Source: Epiperipatus broadwayi
Lineage: Eukaryota > Onychophora > Udeonychophora > Euonychophora > Peripatidae
Direction: 5' to 3'
Length of the DNA stretch: 64,000 bases
Assembly: GCA_028023455.1 (NCBI GenBank)
Contig: JAQFVV010012546.1
Location: 1,443,501-1,507,500, forward strand
The notes below the pieces were generated by a model, which was not told where the DNA came from, did not search any database, and saw only the letters and a program-made list of their open reading frames with translations. The position numbers were made by a program, and so were the translations under genes. Shown here one piece after another: positions 1 to 10,853 of the stretch. Position 1 is the stretch's first letter. The number at the start of each line of letters is the position of its first letter.

Positions 1-1883
1 ATTGTGAGTTTTGAAATTAACCAAGATGGCAGCCCATATTTCTTATAAATGTACAGTTTCAAGGGCTTCTAATCTACCAATGATGTGTTAGTTGTTAAAG
101 TAAAACAAAATTAATAAATTGTTAAATTTAAAAAAAGGAATAAATTTTGATAAATTTCATTAGAAAGTTTTATTTCATTTTTTTTATTTATATTATAACA
201 TAGGAAGTGATGAGGTGATATTGTACTTTGATTCAATTCACTGTGTTTCTTTTTAGTTTTTAAGTCAATTATTATAATGATAAAAATATAGGATGTTCCT
301 GTCACAGAATGCACTACAGTGCACTATTTTCAAAAGTATGTGATCTTGCCCTATTAAAAGTGTACATTAATAGTCACAATATGGTTCCATGCCATCAACA
401 TAAATAAAATTTTAAGTATTATATTTATATAATTTTCCATTTTTATTATAAGTTAATCCAAAAATAAATAAATAAATAAACTATAAATATTGTAATATAA
501 CTTTTCTACAATTTCTTTTTTTTTTTAATGGCAGTAATTAAATATAAGATGCAAATATGAAATAGAACATTTCCTAGCAGATATTTTTGGTAAACATTTT
601 TCAGGAGCCCAATACTGTAGATTTATTAAAAAATTAGGTTGCTATCTTGGTTTTTTTGAAAATTCACAAGTACTGATTTTAATCATTTTAAAACCATTTG
701 AAAGATCACACCAAAAAAATATATCAGAATTTTTAAGTAGACTTTAAATAAATTTTAAATTACAGAGGATATATATTCCTATTTATCATATATGTTCATT
801 TATCATTATATGTAGTTGCTTTGATTAAATGAAAGTTTTCACAAAAAGAAAACAAGAATAAAAAGATTTTATAGGTAGCATATTTAAATAGCACTATTAT
901 AATTTAACATAAATATTGTAGTACATATGTATTCATTGTTTTCAGAGATAGCTTGTTAATTAATAGTGTTTATTGTTATTCATAATTAAAATATAATCTT
1001 GTAATATGTTTCATGTTTTATTTATCTCAAGTCTAGTCTATGCTGTTGTAATAAAACGGTATATAGTATTTGAATTGTATATACAAAATGAGTATATTTA
1101 CCCCATTATTTATTTATATAGTTTCATTATGGTAAACGTGAATAATATTTTGTATGATGAATAATACCTTACACAAATAATATTGTTGTTTGCAGTGAAA
1201 TCTCCTAACAATATGCATTGTGGTTTTACTTATAAATGTTGGTTTAGATAAGCATATTATGTACTGCCACCTGTACTTAAAAAAGTTAGGCAAATTATGC
1301 CAAATCTTTAGAGTATTATATTATATTAAAGTGACTGTTCTTAATATTTTAAGAAATAACTAAGTTTATATCAGTTAAATACCTAGATAAAATGTATTAA
1401 ACTATTTTACTTAGAGAGCTAATAAAACATTTTACTTTGTTTATGAATAATTAGCATAATGTGTAAGTTTTTTTATTAGTTGCTTAACAACCTTCTTCAA
1501 TAAAGTATTTGTCTCACATCACATAAAGCTACATTTCTACAGTTTATTTGATAAAAAAATAGGAATCAAGCTTCTCCAATTAATATCACAATAAGTTATT
1601 TATCTTGACTGCTCATAACTTATTATTGATTTTGTATTTTGTTAAATTATTTGGATTTTGTCTTTCATTATTTTTACCTTCATCTTCTGTCTAATAAATA
1701 ATATGGTTACATTTTCATCTCATTATTATTATGTGTTTATTTAAAGATACACTGTTTTTAGTAATAACATTATATACATTTATTTCTGATATTCACACAC
1801 AACCTACATATTAATGCTTAATTACTTAAGGTATATGTTATTTTCAATAAAATACCCTTTGTTATTCAACCATATTAATAGTA
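1..1883. other. AT-rich intergenic DNA, no gene seen
   Basis: I see no coding region, RNA gene or recognisable element here. The short open frames are low-complexity (runs of I, K, N, F, L), as expected by chance in DNA this AT-rich. Confidence 0.6.
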
Positions 1884-1952
1884 TCTCAGGATTATAATAT
1901 ATAATGAATAAGATTTTTAATCTTATTTATTATACATATTTTAAACCCTGAG
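1884..1952. repeat. Short palindrome (fold-back)
   Basis: CTCAGG at the left end is matched by CCTGAG at the right. The centre is a near-perfect inverted repeat, ATAATGAATAAGATT against AATCTTATTTATTAT (one mismatch), around a 3-base loop. It could be a very short MITE or a chance AT palindrome extended by the GC-containing ends. I know no family for it. Confidence 0.5.
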
Positions 1953-1990
1953 GTAATTTTAGATTTTATTTATGTGATATGAAACATAGA

Positions 1991-2050
1991 TTGAATACAT
2001 TAGCCCAAACACAAATATTATTGAATACATTAGCCCAAACACAAATATTA
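1991..2050. repeat. 30-bp tandem duplication
   Basis: Two identical, abutting 30-base units occupy 1991-2020 and 2021-2050 (each starting TTGAATACATTAGCCC). The perfect identity indicates a recent slippage or duplication event. No coding or structural role is visible. Confidence 0.85.
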
Positions 2051-3054
2051 TTAAACTTATTTATTTGTTTACAAAGACATAGTTGTACTTTGAGTTCATC
2101 ATAACCCTAAAATATCATTATTATTTATTCATACATCTTTATATTGTTTATTAGATAGTCAAATATTCTGGATACAATAAAGTCTCATTATAATGATTAT
2201 CCATTTAGTTAAGCTAACATTACATCAGTCACTATTTGGTTAAACTCATTATTTTGATAGTTACAATATATATATATATATATGTGTGTGCTTGTATGTA
2301 TTATTAATTCACTGCAAGTTAAAGAATTTTCTACAATTATTGAAAACATTAGCAATTTACTGATTAATATTTGTAATCCATTAAATATATTCTCTTTTTT
2401 TTTTTGCAATTGTAAGCCTAGACATAAAAATGTTTAGCCATTTGTAAAGAAAAGGTAGGCATATTTTAAAAATTGACTTTATGCATGTTAAATATGCTTT
2501 TGATGCATTGTGTATCATAATTACAGTTATGATTATGGTACCTAACATACTGAAAGCAAGCTCAGCATGAATATTGCCAATTTTTCAAACATGATATATT
2601 TACCTTTTATTTATAAATGTCTGAACATTTAAATACGTAATTAATATTTGATATGTAATCATATTTGGGTGCTGATTTAGTATGCGCTCACGGCCGCCAT
2701 TTTGAATTACAAGAACCACCCAAACTATGCTGAAACATCCAACCGATAAATGTCATCACATCTACCATTGGTGACTATTAAATCGTATTAAATTAATATA
2801 TCTACACTCAGATACATATTTACTGACCCCTTTTGAAAGAATAGTTATGTAATAGGTTAAATATCCAAAAAAATAATAATTGAAAACTTGTTGTATCATA
2901 AGAATATCAATGTTCTCCCCAAACTTGGTTTGAATGCTAGATGATGTGAATGGACACAAATAGACTGTTAATTCCTGTTTTTATAAATTGGTGTATGTTT
3001 TATTATCTAACACATTCTTTAAATATGTTTGTAATACGTTTTAGAATATAAACT
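2051..3054. other. AT-rich intergenic DNA, no gene seen
   Basis: It contains a short (TA)n/(TG)n run near 2270-2290 and a slightly GC-richer patch near 2690-2720. Otherwise I see no coding, RNA or element signature. Confidence 0.5.
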
Positions 3055-3510
3055 ATAAGTAATACTAAGGCTGTAACCTCAGGAATGTGCATGTAAAAAT
3101 GCGATAGTAGGGACCTCTACAGGTCTTAACCACAAGCTTACGTTTGGGAAGAAAAGAGGGGAACTCTTCTTGACTTCAACCTACTTTCTATATAAATAGG
3201 TGAAGCTGAAGCGGTTAAATCTGAGAGCGTGAAGCTATTCAATACTTCACTGATTAAGTCCACATTTCTTATTACACATTAATATTCGCGAAATCTTTCG
3301 ATTTACAACGAGTCAATGGAAAGATCTTATAGTTAGAAATCTATTGCGATAATTTAAAGTTGTAATTATAAATTTATTTAAACGCACATTGATTACGTAA
3401 GTAATATTTACTAAGACTGTAACCTCAGAAATGTGCGCGTAAAAATGCGATAGTGGGGATCTCTTCAGGTCTTAACCACAAGCTTACGTTTTGGAAGAAC
3501 AGAGGGGAAC
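3055..3510 (+). repeat. Dimeric ~346-bp dispersed repeat, copy 1
   Basis: A block beginning around 3055 (…CTGTAACCTCAG at 3071) recurs at 3417 in the same orientation, a period of 346 bases. The second unit stops after about 115 bases (…AGAGGGGAAC), so the copy is about 1.3 units long. The internal part holds a TATATAAATAGG sequence and a small palindrome around 3285-3305. The same family occurs inverted at 45833-46348, again as about 1.3 units, and once as a partial unit at 51405-51592. The repeated partial-dimer shape suggests a short element with ~115-150-bp terminal direct repeats, or one mobilised as a multimer or circle. I recognise no known family, and no target-site duplication was obvious. 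Confidence 0.75.
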
Positions 3511-4740
3511 CCTTAGTAATTTGGAATCCTACTACTGATACTACATGAATATGTGAAAAAAAGTATTTTATTTTTAACATATGTAATTTACTATATAGAT
3601 TCCGAGTTGGGCCAAAGTTTTACTACCGACAGTGTGATTATATTTGACATTATTAAAGCCATTCTTTAAATATCATATTATATTTTGATTAATGCATATA
3701 TATAGAGAGAGAGAAAGAGATTATAGAAAATATCTTTTAAGTAATGCTCGTTGCTTAATATTTGCAACAATTGTTGTTTCTTTAAAGATTCTTTTTCATT
3801 TAATAATTTATTGTATTTTTTATTTTTTTATTTTGTTGTTTTATTATTATAAGAATCATTAAATTTCTTACTGAATTATTATAATATTAACATTTTAAAA
3901 CCATAACAAATATTTAACATAAATCCTGGAAAAAAACAAACTTTTGTTGATGTTTCAGCGAACGATGAAAGCCATTTATTAAGCTTCATTGTATCGTTTG
4001 GACCAAATCTATTGGAGCTATTAAATAACAATTTTATCTGCTAAAATTTGTATTTAATGATGCATAAGATTTTGAGTTATTTGAATAAATTTTATATATT
4101 TTTTATCAGTATTTACTGGAATTTAAAAGATAATAAACCGACAGTTGTCATTCCATAAATAAATCCTTTAAAAATCTTTTTTTTGTTCTATTATAAATAA
4201 ATTCATAATTATGTACCCCGCTTCCCATCCTCTATTAAATAGAATTTCAATGCAATTTATTGCTTCTGTTTGTGTATCATCCTCAAGTCATTTAATAAAT
4301 CTGTCTAGAAGTTTATTACTATTTTTTTTTTTCAAAGTAATTTAAGTTTCAATGAATAAACTTAAAATACATTTATTTTAGTCATGTTACATTATCATTT
4401 TATATATTCTTTTTACTTTTTATAACCTTAGGTTTAGGTAGATTAAAATATATTTTATATGCAAACGTAAGTTGTGTGTGTGTATACACATTTAGTATGG
4501 CAAAGTCACGGCATAGTGAACATCTTTTCAAAGCTTTTTAAAATACCTCACGCACTGTTTTACTATTATTTTTTACACTATCATTTTTTCAAATTACTGC
4601 AGTTTCAATTACGAATGTTAAGCTTTCTATATCCATATTGTTGATATCTTCGATTTTTATTAAATATGTTTAGATAAAATTAGAAATTATAATATCTTTC
4701 TTAGCCCAAATATAAACTTAAACTTATCTAAAAATTATAT
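3511..4740. other. AT-rich intergenic DNA, no gene seen
   Basis: Low-complexity A/T tracts and a short (GA)n run near 3705-3720. No element recognised. Confidence 0.5.
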
Positions 4741-5010
4741 ATCTGTGGTGTAATAGTCCGGTTTCCGCATGGGAGAGGAGAGTCACATCTTACTACGGTC
4801 AGACCTATGATCTTCTTGTAGGATGCAGTGAGTGAGGTGATAAAGAACATGATGTATGATTACACCATCTCTAATGGCTAGCTCAAATGATTATGCATTA
4901 AATCTGAATACAATTTATATCAGTTCAGTGACTTCCTCCTACCCCTCTTTCATGTTCCAAACTCAGAAAGAAATAGTGGTTGACTTTCTTCAGGGGTGAA
5001 TCTACATAAA
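4741..5010. repeat. Diverged dispersed repeat, copy A
   Basis: This stretch shares a series of short blocks in the same order with 63180-63480. They include TTCTTGTAGGATGC versus TTCTGGTAGGATGC, then 'ATTAAATcTGAATACAATTT'-like, then an 'AACTCAG…GGGTGAAT-TACA' block. It is too diverged to define ends. The family is unknown and no coding potential is visible. Confidence 0.45.
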
Positions 5011-7212
5011 TAACAATATCCTCACTTTTGTATAAGTGCAATGACTTTCCAACAACCTTGACAAAATATTATGACATATGAAAAACAAATATGTATATGC
5101 ATATAATTTAAATAATATGTAATCAAGCTAAATTAGAATGATTTTGATAAATCAGAGACTTCTTAAAGTTTCAAAATAGTTTAATACATTTTTATTTTAA
5201 CAAAGAAAAATTAAGAACTATTCAAACATGAATCCCAACAACAACTTAATGAGTGCCTAGCATGCATCCCTAACATTTAATAAGATAATTGATGATTAGA
5301 ACTATCACCCTTTGATCCCTGTTAGGTATGCATCATTAGCACTAAGTATTTATAAATTTACAATTTACAATAAGAATCCTAACAAATTTATATTTAAACC
5401 CAAATAATAGTATAGTGGTTGGTGTCCTTGCAGCTTATTCCAACTGACAAAGACCATCTTCTTTGGAAAAGAACCCCCCCCCATACATTAATGATCTACA
5501 ATTGATATTAAAGTACAAGTATTCAAAAAGATTAGTCTTATTAACTGAAAAAAAAACAAGAGTTAGTTAATTAATACAACAAGTTAACAAACAATTCTTT
5601 TCTGTAAATAGTTAATGTTCTTAATGTGGGCAAAGATAAATCTTATCTCCCATATTAAGTTGGATGATCTGTCAACTATATCCAAGAAGAGAAACCTAAA
5701 TTTTATTTATTATAAAACAAAAATATTTGTTCCTCCTATAAGCTGTAACACCCCCTTTCATTTCATGATTTGAGAAATGGAATGATCTACACTAAGTACA
5801 TACCTCCCCATTGTTCGTAGATAAAGTTTAGAGATCAGACGATTTATTTAAATGAGTTGAATAACACTTGGTTTGAGAATGTTCTGTAAAATGTTCCTAA
5901 ACTTCACAGCAGTCTTTTGATCTTGTAGATTCATAATCCTGTGATTCATACATTGGTAGAGTGAAGTGTTTTCAGTCAGCTCCGGTATGATGCTGCCCTC
6001 TTATAGCATCCATTCCATTCTCTGCAAGCTGATATAGTGAAACTAAGATAGAATGTCATTCTATAGAATTTTTGTATCTCAATTAGGCATTCGATTGATG
6101 AATTAATATTTACATCTTCTGGTAAGTGTCTCCACAAGACCTCCATGGCAAGTTGTTTAGCCAAAAAACATTGGAATAGCTTTTAAAAAACTTAAGTATT
6201 CTTGTTTATAAATTATTATAGTTAAAAGCTTTAAAATGTGATACATATATTAACAGACACAAAGTTACTCTTCTGATAATATTCAAACAATGTGCTGTAT
6301 TTCCTTATAGTTTTCACAATTAATAATATGTATATTCTTCTGATTGGTATCTGACTAATATGAAACTCCCTTAGATGTAAATTTGCAATCTTATAGATGA
6401 ATTTCTTGCTGTCAAAGAGTATGTAAATAAATAATTCATTTGACTTAGCCAACCATCTTCTTATGCAATTTTGATCTTTGAATCTTTTGAAAATGCACTA
6501 AATGTTTGTCTTTTATTTTTCTTCAGGAGGTTTTTATATATAGTGATTGTTGAATTAGTTAATGTTTTCAATTAAATAATTGAATCATAAACTTTCATCT
6601 TTTGAACAATAGGTTGCTTGGATATATTTGAATTAGATCATCTTCAGGTTCTAAAGTTCAAGTCCTAGTTAGTTTCCATGGTTATTAAACAATGGGTTTA
6701 CTTTTTTCTTTATCAATATATGTGAAATATTTAATCTTTGATTGTTATGTCTAGTTAGGGAAATATTTTTTATTTAAAGCTAATGCTTTATAATTGACAT
6801 TGCTAATATATGTGAAAATTATTTTTTTATGTTGACCTCAATCATTTATATGTAACACTGTTCAGTAGAGTGTATTGACTTGCAAATAGGCATGTATATA
6901 AGTGTTGATTGTGTTTAATAATGATAATAATAAAAAAATAGGTATATTAATATTTAAGTGAGTTCAAACTTTATATCTAGACAAGAAATAAAATGATAAT
7001 CTTTAGTCAAACAAATATTAAAAAATGATTATTGGACTTCAGACAGAAGTTTGTTGTTAATTGAAAACATATCTTTGATTTATCTTTGAAACCTTAAAGG
7101 AATCTAGCAGGATAAATTACTAATGACCATGGGGTATGTTCTTGCTATTGCAACTGTTATTACTATGCAATTATTTATATGTATACATTAATAGTTTAGT
7201 GCTGGATATATA
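5011..7212. other. Unassigned DNA, weak open frame at 5976-6164
   Basis: The stretch contains a 9-C run near 5474. A minus-strand open frame at 5976-6164 has less biased amino-acid composition than its surroundings (W, H, C, R present), so it could be a fragment of an old coding sequence. I could not match it to any family, and no frame continues into it. Otherwise nothing is seen. Confidence 0.3.
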
Positions 7213-7333
7213 TGCAATTATGTAATGGGAAATTAACCCTTCAATGACTAGCATTATTTGTTTTAGTGTATTATATTCTAAAGCAAACAATGCTGGTGGG
7301 AAGGTTAATTTCTTTCTATGTAATTATTTATAT
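7213..7333. repeat. Fold-back MITE
   Basis: Long inverted repeat with arms of about 50-55 bases. GAAATTAACC…AGCATT…TTTTAG on the left mirrors CTAAA…AATGCT…GGTTAATTTC on the right around a short loop near 7265-7277. The outer flanks are also imperfectly complementary (GCAATTATGTAATGG versus TAATTAT…). The size and shape fit a non-autonomous DNA transposon. No transposase source was identified. Confidence 0.65.
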
Positions 7334-8067
7334 GGTAAATAAATATGGATTGGTTTCTCATCAACACACTTCAGATAAAGTGGTAAATTTACTGTGTTTT
7401 TTCTTTCTTAGTTTAACATCAAGAAATACCATATTCTGAAATATAAATTGAGGTTTTTAGAGGCAGGTTGAACATAAGTGTAAATAAACTTTTTTTCTAC
7501 ACACATTTATAACAATGAGTGTCAATATAATTTATAATTTTTCCTTCAGGAGCCTATAAAATCACTATCCATGGCAGAAAGTCACATATATAAATACTAG
7601 ATGATTGCTAAGAATCCTTTGAAAGTAGACTCAAACTTATATTCAATAATGAGTTTTTATTTAGGTAACTACATTTGTAAATCACATTCAAGAGAAGGTA
7701 GATTGCAAAAATAGAAAAAAAACTGTATAATATTAAATGTGAGAATATAGTGATTTATGAAGTGGCAAATAAAGATGAAAACACAATTGATGTGTGAATA
7801 TGTACTTTATTAGAAAGACACAAATACTGGAAGCACAAATGGAGTGCACATATTTATAAATAAAAATTAGAAGAAACAATATTGTGTATATTACTGTTAT
7901 ATTAGACAGAATGGAAAGATTAATTATTCAAATTAATGCCAGCTTAGCCAAATGCATAGAATTCTGATTTATGTCCTCACAAGTTTTTTTTTATGATAAA
8001 AATTGGAAATTTTTTATATTGACATATAAAATGATTTTGATTAGACCAACAATATTTTAAAATTATC
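7334..8067. other. No gene seen; may hold 5' part of the LINE relic
   Basis: No readable coding remnant was found, but the LINE relic starting at 8068 must have had an upstream endonuclease part. That part may be decayed beyond recognition here. Confidence 0.35.
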
Positions 8068-9021
8068 ATGGCAGACTCTAGTGGCAGAATTTGTAACCAA
8101 TTCAAAGATAAAAGTATTGTTGGTAAATTTTATTATGAAAACAGAAATACGAAGGAGATAGACTCATGGAATTCATTAGGGGAAAAGCTCTATCTTTGAA
8201 AATACTAAATGAAAATGAACATGGAAGCTTCTAAATAAAGTTACAGCAGACTTGTATTGTATTTAAAGTAAAAGAAAATATATGATTGAAAATTGTAATT
8301 TTTTTAATAAACTTAACACAGAAATTGAACATTGATTAATGAGATGTAAGATATGTATTAATGCAAAATACAGAGCAGAGATCAAATTTGTTTTAAGAAT
8401 AACAATAATAGGAGTTGATATTTCTAATCTTTAGAAATACTACAATAAATTTAAATTATAAACTGCAATTGATTTTAAAAACTTATTAAATTTTTGAAAA
8501 TATTCAGACTTTAATAAAATTAATAAAGAAGATTAAATGTAATTTGTTAAAGAGAGTTTTATAAAAGGTTATCAAAAAGAATAACTATTAATATGTAAAT
8601 TTTTGTGAATAGTTAAGGAAAGCTATAGAAGAAAATATAAAAATCTTAAAAATGTCAAACAGTATTTTGGACTTGAATGAAAAGTTCTTTCAGCAATAAA
8701 AACAAAAGGTAGAATTATTACAAAAAAAAGAAATGATATCATGAAATGTCTGAAAGAATTCCCTAACAAATGAAAAATAAAAAATTAAAATTTTCTATAA
8801 TTATCACATTTTTTAAAATTCCAAGTATTATAAATGAAGAAGGGAACTATATAATTAATTGTAGAAAGATTGGGAAAGCATCAGAAAATGAAGATATTGT
8901 TATTGTAAAAGAAGCAAGTAAAGAAATAAAGAAATTGTTGGCAAGTTTATATAACAATTGTCTAAATACTTGTAAAAGGATCGTGCCTCTAAATCGGCTT
9001 CATGATTATTTTGTAATATAA
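8068..9021 (+). pseudogene. LINE relic: endonuclease C-part and start of RT
   Basis: Degenerate remains of a non-LTR retrotransposon polyprotein, read in several frames. At 8068 the frame gives MADSSGRICNQ…VGKFYYENRNT, then after a frameshift GDRLMEFIRGKALSLKILN. This matches the 'GDFNAriG…GrfG…RN.nGdrLieFa…L' pattern of RTE/CR1-type APE endonucleases, with GDFN degraded to MADS. Near 8675-8755 the frame VLSAIKTKGRIITKKRNDI resembles the endonuclease-RT linker. At 8870-8970 the frame KIGKASENEDIVIVKEASKE continuing to LLASLYNNC matches the first RT block 'KnGKApGeDgi..E.lk…l…LyN.c'. Stops and frameshifts show it is dead. It ends where the opposite-strand Penelope-like relic begins. The clade is not resolved; RTE-like is my best guess. 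Confidence 0.6.
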
Positions 9022-9059
9022 GCAAATATTATTTTCTTAGCATAACAAATTTAAGAGTT

Positions 9060-10039
9060 ATAGGCTTTTGAATTGTTCTCATGTTGGATGGTCCATGTTA
9101 AGGACATTTCTGGTAAGAAGTTTGCATAGTGATACAATAGTTTGTTTGGGGGAAGATATTAGGACATTGTTGATAAAACATTTGTATTTGATATTGAGTT
9201 ATTTTTCTATAAACCTAGGAATAATGTTTTCTTTAGGTTTTGTAAGTATTAAATTGTATATGATACCACTTATAGGTAGACTTATTGGCCTTGAGTTTTT
9301 CATACAATAAAATTTATTATTAAATTTTTCTGTGTTGTCTTTATCAATCAAATTGAGTACATTTATTGTAAAGTCACATTTTTGACAACTATATGCAAAA
9401 TTTCAGCATTAGTATTTGTATAATATTAATAGACTGCCTTCACAGTACTGAACCGTATAATTCAGAGATGTCTAATGATGCTAGTTTGTATTTCCTTTTA
9501 ATGTGTGCAGAATTTATGAATTGCACTAAGTCTAGCCAGGATTTTATTGTGATTTTTCCAAATTCAAATTGAGTTTTTATCCATTCTGCTATAATTGTAG
9601 TAAGGTTGTAGTAATAGGGACAAGTAACATCAACCATTAAGCATAGTAGGTAATTTTCTTTATGAAGCTTAATGTTCAAAAACATCCCTTGGTGAAATTG
9701 CATCTGCTAGATACATCTTTAACTAACAGATTATATGATATGTTTTGTTGTAATGTTTTCATAGTTGCATATTATAAATTTATTTTACATGGCTTTAATA
9801 TTATATGAGTTGATATGCTTAAAAATTTCAAATTGTAGTACTGTTTTTTGTGTAGATTTATCGAAGTTTATCATCACAAATTGGTAATCGTTATCTTCTT
9901 TCAGACATATGATTTTGTATTTTAGCATGTACTGTTTGCAATTCTTTATTGCTTTATTCTGTAAAAATTTATTAGATTTGTCTGGAATATTATGCAATGT
10001 TTGGGCAATTTGTTTAAAAACATTTTTTATTTGGTACAT
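9060..10039 (-). pseudogene. Penelope-like element RT relic 1
   Basis: Reading the minus strand, I see the order expected of a Penelope-like reverse transcriptase. A frame at 9785-10039 contains NDYQFVMINFDKS, resembling the 'DKg..vVim' block. A frame at 9440-9703 ends in KLASLDISELYGSV, matching RT motif A ('SfDv.sLYtsIP'). A frame near 9250-9290 gives RPISLPISGIIYNL, resembling motif B ('GlPMGsPiSgiiaei'). Near 9155-9180 FINNVLI aligns with motif C ('yVDDvl'), with both catalytic aspartates replaced by asparagine. Stops and frame changes separate the blocks. No GIY-YIG domain was found nearby. The call rests on motif order and spacing. Confidence 0.55.
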
Positions 10040-10849
10040 GTTTCCATGTTGACTTGAAATCTGCTATTATTTCTAAATGAGAATTTTTTCCATGTGTCTC
10101 CAATAAACTTTGGACCATATTCAAATATTGTTCTTATTTTATCCAGAATGTAAATATTTGGCAAGTTGATGAATAATTCATTAGCACTAGAGTTTAATTG
10201 CATGATTTGTTATGTGCAAGAAATTTTATTGCTAATCACAACCATGTCATGAATAAAAAAGAAAATAGCATTCAATTGTAAGTGGAATATGTAAATTTTT
10301 AATTTAAATATTTAATCTTCCAACAGTGAATACTGAAACACATCTAGCCAACCCATGAGTGCTATAAGACCGGTGTCCTACATTGAAAACATTCTCAGCT
10401 ATAATTAATATAAAAAGAAAAAGAAAAAAAATATTTTCTTTTGATAATGTTAGAACATTGCTGTATATTGATTATTTCCTATATTCAATCATTTTTATTT
10501 GAAATAGTTTTGCAGCTAGATTAATTTTATTGAATTTATTGAAATATCATTCTAGATTATAAACATATTCATTCATAAAGCTATTTTTAAGCTTGTTGTT
10601 TTTTTAAATTCTAGTACTTTTATTTCATTATCACTCCTATATAAATTACTTTTATTTGTATAAGTTCTATTTATTTCAATGTGTTTTAGCACAATTTTGC
10701 TAATATTTTGATTAATTTATACGCACATTCTGTAACATAGATAAAATTTTTCACTTTTATATATACATATACTGTAACAGTAAATAATGTGGAAAACTGG
10801 CTCCTCAAATATTCTACATATTTGGATGGCAAAACCCTACTGTACTTAT
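10040..10849. other. AT-rich intergenic DNA, no gene seen
   Basis: This is the stretch between the Penelope-like relic and the LTR element. No motif is recognised. Confidence 0.5.
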
Positions 10850-10853
10850 AAAG

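Noticed and set aside
3160-3310. Hammerhead core in the ~350-bp repeat (CTGATTAAGTCC … GCGAAATC)
   Set aside because: The bases between the two boxes cannot form stem II, and the GAAA box is lost in the 45833 copy.
5976-6164. Minus-strand 62-codon frame with less biased composition
   Set aside because: Suggestive of old coding sequence, but I could not match it to any family or extend it on either side.
9068-9310. Plus-strand 80-codon frame
   Set aside because: It is the antisense shadow of the Penelope-like RT motif B/C region on the minus strand.
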